DNA of 60,001 nt, taken from NCBI GenBank assembly GCA_002747455.1, contig PDPG01000051.1, positions 1 through 60,001 on the forward strand. The letters run 5' to 3'. The DNA comes from Pseudomonadota bacterium (GTDB lineage: Bacteria; Pseudomonadota; Gammaproteobacteria; Thiotrichales; Thiotrichaceae). The translations under genes and the position numbers were made by a program. Numbering within the stretch: the first letter of the stretch is position 1; every line of letters begins with the position of its first letter. Below, piece by piece: positions 37,335 through 50,493 of this stretch. Below the pieces are notes generated by a model. That model had not been told where the DNA came from. It did no database searches and was given only the letters and a program-made list of their open reading frames with translations.

Positions 37335-37862
37335 TTACGTCGAATGGTCGGCCTGCTCATCAAGTTCGTGTAGATACTTGAACAGTTGGCGGGAGGACTT
37401 TGGCGGTTTATTTGCCTTCGCTTCTTTGTTTGCATTGCGCACCATTTGGCGAAGGTATTGCACGTCACAATTGGGTAACGTGGCAACCAGCTCGGTGAGC
37501 AGAGCGTTATCGCCAGCAATTAACTGATCCCGCCAGCTTTCCACGCGATGCAAGCGCTCTGTTGCTTGTTTCTGTGGCACTTTCTGTCGATCCATAACCT
37601 GTGTCATGGCATCCACGTCTTCCTCAGAAATACGTTTGGTGATATAGCGGATATGCCGCTGCAACGCGCCTTTATTGATACGGCGAGCAAGCTCAAACTG
37701 TTCCCGCATTGCTTCTGACATGGGGATTTCATCAAAATGCTTGGCCGGTAGTGCAATAATGCGTTTGACCACATCCTGTAAGGCTTGCAGCTCGCGTTTG
37801 ATCAGTGTTTTATTTGGACGTTCCGCGTAAGTAAATTCTCTTGTCTCAGGATCCCAAGGCAT
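37335..37862 (-). CDS. darP: Ribosome-associated protein DarP (YjgA/DUF615)
   Basis: The 175-residue, highly charged helical protein matches the DUF615/YjgA family in length and content (IKRELQALQDVVKRIIALPAKHFDEIPM, ALQRHIRYITKRISEEDVDAM, ESWRDQLI). E. coli DarP binds late 50S assembly intermediates and promotes their maturation. It lies convergent to the QmcA-like gene with only six bases between the stops, and is separated from the next minus-strand gene by a strong terminator, so it is probably transcribed alone. Confidence 0.88.
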   Translation of the reverse strand: MPWDPETREFTYAERPNKTLIKRELQALQDVVKRIIALPAKHFDEIPMSEAMREQFELARRINKGALQRHIRYITKRISEEDVDAMTQVMDRQKVPQKQATERLHRVESWRDQLIAGDNALLTELVATLPNCDVQYLRQMVRNANKEAKANKPPKSSRQLFKYLHELDEQADHST

Positions 37863-37990
37863 TTTTCGTATTTGTTCCGTTGTAATTGGTCGCTAAGTCT
37901 ATCATTTTCAATAGCCGAAACTACCGGCAAGTACATAATAGAAAGCCCATCATAAAATGTACGGATCAACATTCATAGGCAACCACAAGT

Positions 37991-38023
37991 AAAAAAGGGC
38001 AAAAACCTTCCGGCCTTGCCCTT
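37991..38023 (-). terminator. Terminator after the secreted GH-like gene
   Basis: AAGGGCAA (37995-38002) and TTGCCCTT (38016-38023) form a perfect 8-bp stem. On the minus strand it is followed by TTTTTAC. It begins 30 bases after the stop of the upstream minus-strand gene. Confidence 0.85.
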
Positions 38024-38052
38024 CGTTGAGTGTTGCGACAATGCTGCGGAGC

Positions 38053-39729
38053 TTAACGACCGCGCAGGAAGTTAATCAGCGCATTGTACTTAGGCGAGTT
38101 GGGCCTTTCAGGGCGCTCAAGCATCGCAAAGTAGTTGTGGTTGTCGATGTTTGAGATACCGTTGAAGTGCATGATCATGCCACCACCATTGTTTCTCCAC
38201 GCATGTAAATACTGCTGGTAGGCACGCACCATACGAGGATCTTGGTTTGCTTTGGCAAATAACTCAAAGATTTTTTCATCATAGATACGGTGTGCGCCAT
38301 CGACACGTAGCAAGTGCTGGCCACCCTCATACGCAAGTAGTTGTACGCCATATTTTCTAGCAAGTGCCACATTGGGCGCTATACGGTTTTTAATAGCACG
38401 AGGAATTGCGCCACCGGGAATCTTGTCATCAATGAAATTACCATTGTAAATCTCTGAGAACAGATTATTCATACCTGCGGCGCCTGCATGTGCCCAGCCG
38501 CGAAGTATGTTACGGTTTTCGATGCGTGCGATGTAGTCACCGAAGTAGGGGGCAACTGCATAGGCATCTATTTTGCTGGCACAGTTACCGCCAGCTAATG
38601 GGCAACTTAGCGCCTCTTCACCCATTTTAGGCGAACCGGCATAGGCAGATAGCACGCAAACCACACGATGCTTTTGATTACCCCAAACTCTTTTCCATAT
38701 ATCGCAAATCTGAGTAGTGCGCAGGGCATTGTAGTTCAGTGCCAGTTTCAGATTACGCGATCCCTGATTGAGTCTGGAATAAGCATTCGGCCAACGCTTC
38801 AGACCTTCACGAGTTGCATGGTGCGTGGCAGGGTACATGTAGTTCCAGATCTCATTCGAGTTCTCAACATATACTTTGAGGCCCGGCTTCAGTTTCTGTT
38901 TAACCAGTTGGGCAAAGCGATATAGCAGGGTATTGTCCGCCAAGTGAGGCATGGAGAACCAAGGTGCGGCATTGACCTGATTTGCCAGTTCCACCATGGT
39001 TTCAATGGGCATACCCGCATTGCCGTTATAAAACGCATGGTTGGGCGTTGTGCGCTGTTCCCAGCGAGTGAATTTAGTGTCTTTGGTGTTCTGCCACGGC
39101 ATAAAGCGAATGGCGTTAAAAGGCCGGATAGTGTTCAGATAGTCAGGATTAAACTTCTGCTGATTAGCAACCCGTACATAGCGCTTAGGAATAACCTTAA
39201 TGTTGCGAATGTAGTGCCGTGGGTTAATCCGGGTAATGTGCAAACGGAGGTTGCGCTTGGTTGAGTTCAGTGTGAACTCAATGCGTCCGGGCTGTTGATG
39301 AGTGACAGTAAGATCACCATGTACGGTCATGTCAGCGTCGCCCGCGTAGGTCACCACATACTCGCCCAAGGTGAAAAACTCGCCCAAGTCCCAAATTGCA
39401 TTGATTGATGTGTAGATGGGCGCTTCACCCCGAGAAGGAAGGCGCATTGGCCAGCCAAAACGATCCACCTTTACTTTGTCGGTTTCGCCCGTATTGAATG
39501 AGTTCTTCTTGGTACAACCCGGATCAATGGGGCGGTTGTTTTGCCAGTCGTATTCACAGGAAGTAATCCACCCGCGAGCGACTTTAAATTTGTCAATAAA
39601 GGGGTTGGAGACGGCAATCTGTGCTAGACCACTGGTATTAAAGCCAAGCCGGTTGCCGGGGTTTGCATGTGCCACACCGGTTAGTGCAAATAGTGTCGCC
39701 ATTAAGCCTAAATTGCGTAAATGTTTCAT
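38053..39729 (-). CDS. Secreted protein with clan GH-A-like signature
   Basis: The start at ATG 39729 (558 residues) is decided by AAGGAG six bases upstream and gives a clean signal peptide (LMATLFALTGVAHA); longer forms lack one. A beta-rich N-terminal domain of about 180 residues (TSINAIWDLGEFFTLGEYVVTY, PGRIEFTLNST) is followed by a TIM-barrel-like part. YVENSNEIWNYMYP (Glu293, preceded by Asn292) looks like the acid/base of clan GH-A hydrolases on strand 4. LLAYEGGQHL (Glu468) fits the nucleophile on strand 7, 175 residues later. I recognise no named family; the substrate is unknown. The gene is monocistronic with its own leader hairpin and terminator. Confidence 0.6.
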   Translation of the reverse strand: MKHLRNLGLMATLFALTGVAHANPGNRLGFNTSGLAQIAVSNPFIDKFKVARGWITSCEYDWQNNRPIDPGCTKKNSFNTGETDKVKVDRFGWPMRLPSRGEAPIYTSINAIWDLGEFFTLGEYVVTYAGDADMTVHGDLTVTHQQPGRIEFTLNSTKRNLRLHITRINPRHYIRNIKVIPKRYVRVANQQKFNPDYLNTIRPFNAIRFMPWQNTKDTKFTRWEQRTTPNHAFYNGNAGMPIETMVELANQVNAAPWFSMPHLADNTLLYRFAQLVKQKLKPGLKVYVENSNEIWNYMYPATHHATREGLKRWPNAYSRLNQGSRNLKLALNYNALRTTQICDIWKRVWGNQKHRVVCVLSAYAGSPKMGEEALSCPLAGGNCASKIDAYAVAPYFGDYIARIENRNILRGWAHAGAAGMNNLFSEIYNGNFIDDKIPGGAIPRAIKNRIAPNVALARKYGVQLLAYEGGQHLLRVDGAHRIYDEKIFELFAKANQDPRMVRAYQQYLHAWRNNGGGMIMHFNGISNIDNHNYFAMLERPERPNSPKYNALINFLRGR

Positions 39730-39778
39730 CACAAGCTCCTTGTTCATCAGTCGCTGAGTTCCTTGTTTTTGTATGCAG

Positions 39779-39820
39779 ACCTTGCCGATAATCGTGCTTT
39801 TCAGGCACGAAGAACAAGGT
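39779..39820 (-). promoter_or_regulatory. Two-part hairpin in the leader of the GH-like gene
   Basis: Outer arms ACCTTG (39779-39784) and CAAGGT (39815-39820) enclose an inner stem CGTGC/GCACG (39793-39797, 39805-39809). It lies about 50 bases before the ATG, on the transcribed strand, so it may affect translation or RNA stability. It matches no riboswitch consensus I know. Confidence 0.35.
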
Positions 39821-40012
39821 ATGACTTGCGTTAATCGTATTATTGCTAAATCAGATTGAAGAACCTGTTGGGGGTTTAGGTTAAACAACTGAGTTTATTC
39901 TCAACAGTGCCTTGTTTGTCACTACTCCGGCAAATTAGTTCGCCATTTGTGATAGATCTAGTTACCGGCGGATTTTTATCCGTGCAAGAGTATGACATAT
40001 TTTGCTTATGCA

Positions 40013-44471
<4,459 letters not shown>

Positions 44472-44534
44472 TGTCAGAACTCGTTATTTTTATTATTTAA
44501 GTAAGTAGCGGGGGAACTACGTTTACAACGGATC

Positions 44535-44563
44535 ATTAAATGTTAGTTGCCGGAGCTTGACAA
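44535..44563 (-). promoter_or_regulatory. Sigma-70 promoter of the OmpA-like gene
   Basis: On the minus strand, TTGTCA (44558-44563, five of six) is followed by a 17-base spacer and TTTAAT (44535-44540, five of six). The predicted leader is about 57 bases. A 7-bp inverted repeat, GACTTTT (44586-44592) and AAAAGTC (44603-44609), lies just upstream and could be an operator. Confidence 0.55.
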
Positions 44564-44634
44564 GAAAAACACGTGTGAGTGGCGGGACTTTTAGATAAGT
44601 GGAAAAGTCAAGCCAATCTGTTTACATAATCACC

Positions 44635-44663
44635 CTAACTTTTTATGCGGGCTTGTGTAGAAT
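44635..44663 (+). promoter_or_regulatory. Weak candidate promoter of murJ
   Basis: TAGAAT (44658-44663, five of six) is preceded after 17 bases by the poor -35 CTAACT. The GC-rich discriminator GCGCGG after the -10 recalls growth-rate-controlled promoters. Transcription would start about 40 bases before the leader ORF at 44708. Confidence 0.3.
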
Positions 44664-44707
44664 GCGCGGATATAAAAAATATCTTTTGAAAAGGACTTTG
44701 GATATCA

Positions 44708-44764
44708 ATGATAACAACAAGCTCTAAGCCCAACATGATACCTACGTTCGGTAAGTCATTGTGA
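44708..44764 (+). CDS. Candidate 18-codon leader ORF before murJ
   Basis: The frame encodes MITTSSKPNMIPTFGKSL. Its TGA overlaps the murJ GTG (GTGA, 44761-44764). GGA lies five bases and AAGGA 12 bases before its ATG. murJ itself has no evident ribosome site, so translational coupling from this short frame is plausible. No homology can be judged at this length, and it may simply be chance. Confidence 0.3.
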   Translation: MITTSSKPNMIPTFGKSL

Positions 44765-46317
44765 GCCGGTTGTTTCGTTCAGGAATGATGGTGAGCATTA
44801 TGACGCTCCTGTCACGGGTGCTGGGCTTGGTGCGTGACGCGGTTTATGCAAATTACTTTGTTATGGGCAGTGCGATGGATGCCTTTTTGGTGGCGTTTCG
44901 TATTCCCAATTTAATGCGTCGATTCTCTGCTGAGGGAGCGTTTTCATTGGCCTTTGTGCCAGTGCTGACTGAGTATAAAGAGCAGCGTAATGAGGAAGCA
45001 CTCAAAGACCTGATTGACCACGTTGCAGGCTTGATGGGATTAGTCCTGTTTGTGGTTTCGCTGATTGCAGTGCTGGCATCGCCCATATTAATGATGATAT
45101 TTGCACCAGGGTTTGCAGCCAAAGCCGATGCACAGCCAGAGCTGGCCGCCTATCTGTTAAAGATTACCGCGCCTTATATGTTGTTTATTTCACTAGCCGC
45201 TTTTTTTAGCAGTATTCTGAATGCTTTTGGCCGTTTTTCCATCGCTGCGTTTACGCCTGTGCTGCTAAATATCGTGATGATTTCTGCTGCAATTTGGTGG
45301 TCGCCACACTTTGAACAGCCGGTCGAAGCATTGGCTTGGGGCGTGTTTTTCGGTGGTATTGCACAGGCGGCCTTTCAGCTTCCATCTTTGCAAAGGCTGG
45401 GACTCGTGCCGAGGTTCCGTTTTAAAAAAGGGCATGAGGGCGTTCGCCGCATTATGAAATTAATGGGGCCTGCGTTACTGGGGTCTTCCGCAGCACAGCT
45501 TAATATCACCATCAACACTATCATCGCTTCAATGCTGGCAACCGGCAGTATTAGCTGGTTGTACTTTTCGGATCGTTTTGTTGAGTTTCCCTTGGCGTTA
45601 ATCGGTGTGGCGATTGGTACGGTCATTTTGCCCAAACTATCGGGCGATCATGCCAATGCCGAAGGTGTTGCATTTTCTCAAACATTAGACTGGGCAATGC
45701 GCTTGTCCTTGCTGGTTTCAATACCGGCCACGGTCGGCCTAGTGGTGCTGGCTGTACCGATTCTGGCAACAGTTATTGACAATGGCGTGAATGGTTGGCG
45801 CGATGTGCAAATGGCTAGTCTGAGCCTGATGACTTACGCCTTGGGTTTGCCTGCATTTATTATGGTGAAGGTTTTAGCACCAGGGTTTTATTCGCGTCAG
45901 GATACTCGCACTCCTGTAAAAATTAGCTTAATCGCCATTGCTGTAAATATCATTTGTAATATCGCCATTGTGTTGCCGTGGTATCAGTTGGGTTATATCG
46001 GCCCACACGCAGGCTTGGCACTCTCGACGGCTATATCGGGCGTTGTGAATGCCTCCTTGTTATTCATCGGGTTAAGGAAGCAGGGGATGATTATTGCCAC
46101 ACAGGGCTGGCCAGCATATCTATTTAAAATCCTGTTGGCTTCGCTGTGCATGGCGCTTGCTGTTAGTTTGCTAAATCCTGGGGATAGTTGGTGGCAGGTT
46201 GCGAGTATTTTTACAAAAATAGGTGCATTGGGTGGACTGGTTGTCGGGGCAATGGCGGCGTATCTCGCGGCAATATTGGTACTGGGACTCAGGCCAAGGC
46301 AGCTATTACAGGTATGA
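44761..46317 (+). CDS. murJ: Lipid II flippase MurJ
   Basis: The 518-residue polytopic protein starts MSRLFRSGMMVSIMTLLSRVLGLVRDAVYANYF, typical of MurJ/MviN, with about 14 membrane helices and the conserved RVLGLVRD motif. Charged residues in transmembrane helices fit the family cavity. It flips the peptidoglycan precursor lipid II across the inner membrane. The GTG start is the only option, because an in-frame TAA lies six bases before it. The stop overlaps the start of the following YdgA-like gene (ATGA). It is possibly coupled to a short leader ORF. Confidence 0.94.
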   Translation: MSRLFRSGMMVSIMTLLSRVLGLVRDAVYANYFVMGSAMDAFLVAFRIPNLMRRFSAEGAFSLAFVPVLTEYKEQRNEEALKDLIDHVAGLMGLVLFVVSLIAVLASPILMMIFAPGFAAKADAQPELAAYLLKITAPYMLFISLAAFFSSILNAFGRFSIAAFTPVLLNIVMISAAIWWSPHFEQPVEALAWGVFFGGIAQAAFQLPSLQRLGLVPRFRFKKGHEGVRRIMKLMGPALLGSSAAQLNITINTIIASMLATGSISWLYFSDRFVEFPLALIGVAIGTVILPKLSGDHANAEGVAFSQTLDWAMRLSLLVSIPATVGLVVLAVPILATVIDNGVNGWRDVQMASLSLMTYALGLPAFIMVKVLAPGFYSRQDTRTPVKISLIAIAVNIICNIAIVLPWYQLGYIGPHAGLALSTAISGVVNASLLFIGLRKQGMIIATQGWPAYLFKILLASLCMALAVSLLNPGDSWWQVASIFTKIGALGGLVVGAMAAYLAAILVLGLRPRQLLQV

Positions 46318-47687
46318 GTCGCTACCTTGGTGCCACTTTTATATTGATGCTTGCTCTATTATTGTTGTGGGCAGGCATTAGTGGGTATCTTGTAAAGTCG
46401 TCACAGCGGGCGTTTGATGGCTATCTGGCTTCTTTGTCACAGCGACATTATCAGCATTTTTTTGAGCTGGAACAGACGGATTATCAGGAAACCTTTTTTG
46501 GTGCTGAAGCAACATTCACGGTCAGATTTTCAGTTCCGGCGCTCAGAGAAGCGTTTGGTGACTTGCCACTGAAGGCTACACGACTTAACGGGCCGATTTT
46601 TATTAATAAACGTGGTATACAGTTTGGGGCTGCTCGTTGGGTGGTGTCGATTGATCAACAAGCGGATCAGGTATTGTCAAATACGCTTTTGTCTATTTTT
46701 AACGGTGAGATGCCACAGGCCGTTGTTCGTTTCGATTTTTTTGATCAGGCACATTATGCGTTTGAGGCAAAGCACATTCACAGTGCGCCGCTGCGGGCGG
46801 ATGATGTTACTGTGACCGGGTGGTTTGATCTGAACAATGGCGCTTATCGGTTGCAACTCTCTGCCGTGGCGGGGCAGTTCATTTCCAGAGTTGTCCGACT
46901 TACCGCACCCGAAGTGCGTTTACGTATTCAGCGTTTGGCACAAAATCCAGGCATGGATGCGCAGTCTAATGCCGCCACGATTGATGTCGATGCAGAAAGC
47001 TCGTACATTTCCCTGACGTCAAGTGCAAGAAAAATCCCATTGACGATCACTAGTCGTGGCTCAATCTGGCTTGTTGATGATACATTGAGCGGCGATTGGC
47101 AATTACTGGCAGATAATCCATCTGAAGAACCCTCAGCGCAATTGTATTTTAATTTGCAATTCCGAGAATGGTTGGCTGATGGGTTTCTGGCGTACTGGCG
47201 GCAGCAAGCACGCATTGCAAACCTGCTGGAACAAGCCGATTGGGCATTGGATGAAGGGGCTGAAACGCCGGAAGAACAAGACTTCATCATGTCATTACGC
47301 AGCGATGCTGAACGCATGCAGCGAATACAGAACCAGCACATTCTGGCCCCGATGCTGAAGGCAGAACATAGCCAACTGGCGGTGGATGTTCAGTTAAAAA
47401 TGGGTGCCGAGATCCCTGCGCGGTTTGTCGTGTCAGGCAAAGCCGTCGGTGAGCCACTTTTGCCATCGCTCGACTTACAGGGTGAGGCAACAGTCCAGCA
47501 GACTGTGCTGAATCCCCAGTTACGGCGCCACCTTGATCGCTGGAGTCGGCGTTTCTGGTTGCGTAATTACGAAACCGTGTTTGAGACGGATGTGGCCGTG
47601 CGTGATAAGCGTTTACTCCTGAATAGTATCCGTGTTTCATGGCGTGATTTTCATGATGAACTAAAGCAATTACTCAGTGACCAATAA
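46314..47687 (+). CDS. YdgA/DUF945-family protein
   Basis: I start at ATG 46314 (457 residues), which overlaps the murJ stop as ATGA; the long upstream extension would be inside murJ in another frame. A single N-terminal membrane helix (YLGATFILMLALLLLWAGISGYLV) anchors a large periplasmic part. The segment QRAFDGYLASLSQRHYQHFFELEQTDYQETFFGAEATFTV and the beta-rich middle resemble the DUF945/YdgA family, whose function is not established. Translational coupling to murJ suggests a shared envelope role, which is inference only. Confidence 0.7.
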   Translation: MSRYLGATFILMLALLLLWAGISGYLVKSSQRAFDGYLASLSQRHYQHFFELEQTDYQETFFGAEATFTVRFSVPALREAFGDLPLKATRLNGPIFINKRGIQFGAARWVVSIDQQADQVLSNTLLSIFNGEMPQAVVRFDFFDQAHYAFEAKHIHSAPLRADDVTVTGWFDLNNGAYRLQLSAVAGQFISRVVRLTAPEVRLRIQRLAQNPGMDAQSNAATIDVDAESSYISLTSSARKIPLTITSRGSIWLVDDTLSGDWQLLADNPSEEPSAQLYFNLQFREWLADGFLAYWRQQARIANLLEQADWALDEGAETPEEQDFIMSLRSDAERMQRIQNQHILAPMLKAEHSQLAVDVQLKMGAEIPARFVVSGKAVGEPLLPSLDLQGEATVQQTVLNPQLRRHLDRWSRRFWLRNYETVFETDVAVRDKRLLLNSIRVSWRDFHDELKQLLSDQ

Positions 47688-47719
47688 ATTACATTTAACA
47701 ACCCTAATAACCCAATAGT

Positions 47720-48973
47720 ATGCGTAATCTAAAGACCTTAAAGAAATCCCTAGCAGGCTTATTATTATTTGTATCGTTTGTTGCACCATCTGTGCAGGCC
47801 GGTGTCTGGCAGGCAACCAACCAATGGTCACCTGCGTGGGAGGTGCACTATCAAAAATGGGTATCTGAAAACTTCAAGACCGATTTTTTCATGAACTCTA
47901 ACAAGCCCATTTATAATCGGATTGCACATGACTGCGCCGATGCAATTTATTTTATGCGATTGGCATTTGCCTATGAGCATAAGTTGCCATTTGCGATTAA
48001 CAACATCATGCGCAGAGGTGAGTTAATTACCAATGATCTTAAAAATTGGGATCGTCTACCAGAAGCTCAGCGGGTTCGCAGCTTTATGAAATATGTGGCA
48101 GATCGCGTGGGAACACGCAGTCTGTATTTGGACACGTATCCGATTGCTTTATCAGACATAAAGTCGGGTGACTTATACGTTCAGCCTGGCGCACACTCCT
48201 ACATTATAACTGGCATTACTGAAACGGGCGTGACTTCCATTGTGAGTTCGACTACGCCTGCATCCCCAAAAAACATGGTGCATCTGTTTGCCTACCCGTT
48301 TTTTATTCCACAGGATAAAAAGAACATGCGCGATGGCTACCGTCGTTTTAAGTGGCCAAGAAACATGAAAAAACCAATGCAACAACAACCGGGCTACAGT
48401 GACGAGCAGTACCGGATTGCGGAACAGGTGCAATATAATTACGTGGCGTTCACTGACATTATCGCCAAGAAGTTGCGTCGTCGACCAGAACCGCTTCAGG
48501 AAAAGACCACACGTGTGCTTTATGGTTTGTGCGCATTTGCCAAAGAGCGTGTGAACTATGTCAACGATGGCCTGAACCATCTGCGTAAAATACGCGCTGA
48601 AGGTCGTCGCTGTATGAACCGTAAGGAGTATGACTACTATTCCACACCATCTCGTGATAAGCGTTTGAAAATGTATTTCAATGAAGTGGAAAAAATTGCT
48701 TACGCCGGTGGCGCGTTACGCCGTGATGAGGTTTCAATAGAGCTATTGGCACGAGCCATTTTCCATCAGCAAATCCCTAATCACTTGCATGCAGAGTTGA
48801 ATCGTTTTTGTAGCTTGGCAGCGTATCCTACGAACCATAAGAGATTCATCAATTTGCGCCAATTATGGAGTAATCTCAAAGCGGGTAGAGTATCATCCGA
48901 TCCTCACGCGCCTATAGCAAATCGCTGGGGCTTGACGAACACTCCGTATCGGGCTGATTGCCCAATTTACTAG
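47720..48973 (+). CDS. Secreted cysteine-peptidase-like protein of unknown family
   Basis: The 417-residue product has a signal peptide (LAGLLLFVSFVAPSVQA, about residue 27). HDCADAIYFMRLAF contains Cys72 and SGDLYVQPGAHSYIITGI contains His159. This spacing and the GDL...H..I..G pattern recall NlpC/P60-like or papain-like folds that cut peptidoglycan peptides or amide bonds. The rest (residues 200-417) is basic and helical and shows no domain I recognise. The gene lies between a YdgA-like gene and rlmD, 32 bases after the former. I am fairly sure it is secreted; enzymatic activity is a guess. Confidence 0.5.
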   Translation: MRNLKTLKKSLAGLLLFVSFVAPSVQAGVWQATNQWSPAWEVHYQKWVSENFKTDFFMNSNKPIYNRIAHDCADAIYFMRLAFAYEHKLPFAINNIMRRGELITNDLKNWDRLPEAQRVRSFMKYVADRVGTRSLYLDTYPIALSDIKSGDLYVQPGAHSYIITGITETGVTSIVSSTTPASPKNMVHLFAYPFFIPQDKKNMRDGYRRFKWPRNMKKPMQQQPGYSDEQYRIAEQVQYNYVAFTDIIAKKLRRRPEPLQEKTTRVLYGLCAFAKERVNYVNDGLNHLRKIRAEGRRCMNRKEYDYYSTPSRDKRLKMYFNEVEKIAYAGGALRRDEVSIELLARAIFHQQIPNHLHAELNRFCSLAAYPTNHKRFINLRQLWSNLKAGRVSSDPHAPIANRWGLTNTPYRADCPIY

Positions 48974-48980
48974 GGCAGAT

Positions 48981-50318
48981 ATGGCAAAATGCAGACTGGC
49001 TAAACCCCACTCACTCCCTCAAAAAGCGGTTGAAGCTGTGATTACTTCCCTGAGTCTGGAAGGGAAAGGGATTGCTCACATTGAGGGGAAAACCGTGTTT
49101 GTGGATGGCGCACTGCCGGGTGAGCGTGTGTTGTTTAAGTACACAGCAATTAATCGTAAATACGATGAAGGTTGTGTCTCTGAACTACTGGAAACATCTG
49201 CGGAACGGGTGGAACCGGTGTGTCCTCACTTCCAACGTTGTGGTGGCTGTAGTATTCAGCATTTGGCGGTTGATGCGCAGATTCACTATAAGCAGCAAGC
49301 CATGTTGGATGCGCTGACACGTGTTGGTAAAACTCAGCCTGACAAGGTATTTGAGCCAATAACGGGTGAGCAGTGGGGATACCGGCGAAAAGCACGTTTA
49401 GGTGTCCGATATGTACCTAAAACCAATCAGGTGATCATTGGCTTTCGTGAGCGTGCGGGGCGCGCCTTGGCAGATATTGATAGTTGTCAGGTGCTTCATC
49501 CTGCTATTGGTGGTGTGCTGCGGGAGTTACGCGAACTGATTGCCCAGATGGAGGTCAAAGCCTTTATTTCGCAGGTCGAGACGGCCGTGGGAGATGAAGC
49601 GGCCGGATTGGTCTTTCGTCACTTAAAACCGCTGAGTGATAGCGACCAGGCCCGTTTGTGCGAATTTGGGAAATCGCACCATCTCCAGATTTATTTACAG
49701 CCAAATGGCCCAGACACCACACATTGCCTATGGCCTGAAAAGGCAGAGCTTTTCTACGAACACCCCGCATTTAATACCAGGGTAGCGTTTGGGCCTCAGG
49801 ACTTTTTTCAGGTCAATAGCAGCATCAACCGGAAAATGGTGCCTTGGGCGGTTGAGTTATTGGCGCTGGATGGTAGGCAAAAGGTGCTGGATCTATTTTG
49901 TGGCTTGGGTAACTTCACTTTACCGATTGCTCGCAATGCCGCAGAAGTCGTTGGCGTTGAGGGGGATTGGGGGATGGTGCAGCGCGCGAAACAGACTGCG
50001 GTGGATAATGGCATTCATAATACACGCTATTTTTCCTTTGACTTGATGTCAGATACAAAGCGTGAGCCGTGGATGAAGCAAAAGTATGATCGTATTCTGC
50101 TTGATCCGCCACGTGCCGGTGCCAAAGATGTTATTGAGCACTTCGGCAAGTTAGGTGCATCGAAAATTGTCTATATTTCTTGTCATCCAGGAACCTTGGC
50201 GCGTGATGCGGATCAATTGGTCAACAAGCAGGGTTACCGTTTAGAGGGTGCGGGTGTGATGGATATGTTTCCGCATACCGCGCATGTTGAGTCAATTGCA
50301 GTGTTTGTCAAGGACTGA
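48981..50318 (+). CDS. rlmD: 23S rRNA (uracil-1939-C5)-methyltransferase
   Basis: The 445-residue protein has an N-terminal TRAM/OB domain (SLEGKGIAHIEGKTVFVDGALPGERV) and a 4Fe-4S motif CPHFQRCGGCS, with a further Cys in DSCQVLHP. The SAM-binding methyltransferase domain (KVLDLFCGLGNFTLPIA, LLDPPRAG) follows. The catalytic Cys lies in VYISCHPGTLARDA, the ISC(N/H)PxTLARD motif of RlmD/TrmA-type enzymes. It methylates U1939 of 23S rRNA. It lies eight bases after the secreted Cys/His gene. Length and motifs fit RlmD rather than RlmCD or TrmA. Confidence 0.93.
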   Translation: MAKCRLAKPHSLPQKAVEAVITSLSLEGKGIAHIEGKTVFVDGALPGERVLFKYTAINRKYDEGCVSELLETSAERVEPVCPHFQRCGGCSIQHLAVDAQIHYKQQAMLDALTRVGKTQPDKVFEPITGEQWGYRRKARLGVRYVPKTNQVIIGFRERAGRALADIDSCQVLHPAIGGVLRELRELIAQMEVKAFISQVETAVGDEAAGLVFRHLKPLSDSDQARLCEFGKSHHLQIYLQPNGPDTTHCLWPEKAELFYEHPAFNTRVAFGPQDFFQVNSSINRKMVPWAVELLALDGRQKVLDLFCGLGNFTLPIARNAAEVVGVEGDWGMVQRAKQTAVDNGIHNTRYFSFDLMSDTKREPWMKQKYDRILLDPPRAGAKDVIEHFGKLGASKIVYISCHPGTLARDADQLVNKQGYRLEGAGVMDMFPHTAHVESIAVFVKD

Positions 50319-50348
50319 TATTCAGCGTGGGTTCTGATTTTGTGGCCT

Positions 50349-50377
50349 TTAATAGAGCGGGAGCGTTGCTGTATAAT
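50349..50377 (+). promoter_or_regulatory. Sigma-70 promoter of the exbB-kdsB operon
   Basis: TTAATA (50349-50354, four of six), a 17-base spacer and a perfect TATAAT (50372-50377). Transcription would start near 50384 and leave a leader of about 110 bases, which contains a GGCTGT/ACAGCC hairpin (50438-50464) some 30 bases before exbB. Confidence 0.65.
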
Positions 50378-50493
50378 AGCGCACATTGTGGTAAGCGTGA
50401 TACGTCACAACATCGGGGATTTAGCTTGTTGAAACAGGGCTGTAAAGTGCCGGTGTACACAGCCATTATTATAATAAAATCTAAAGGCCGAAT

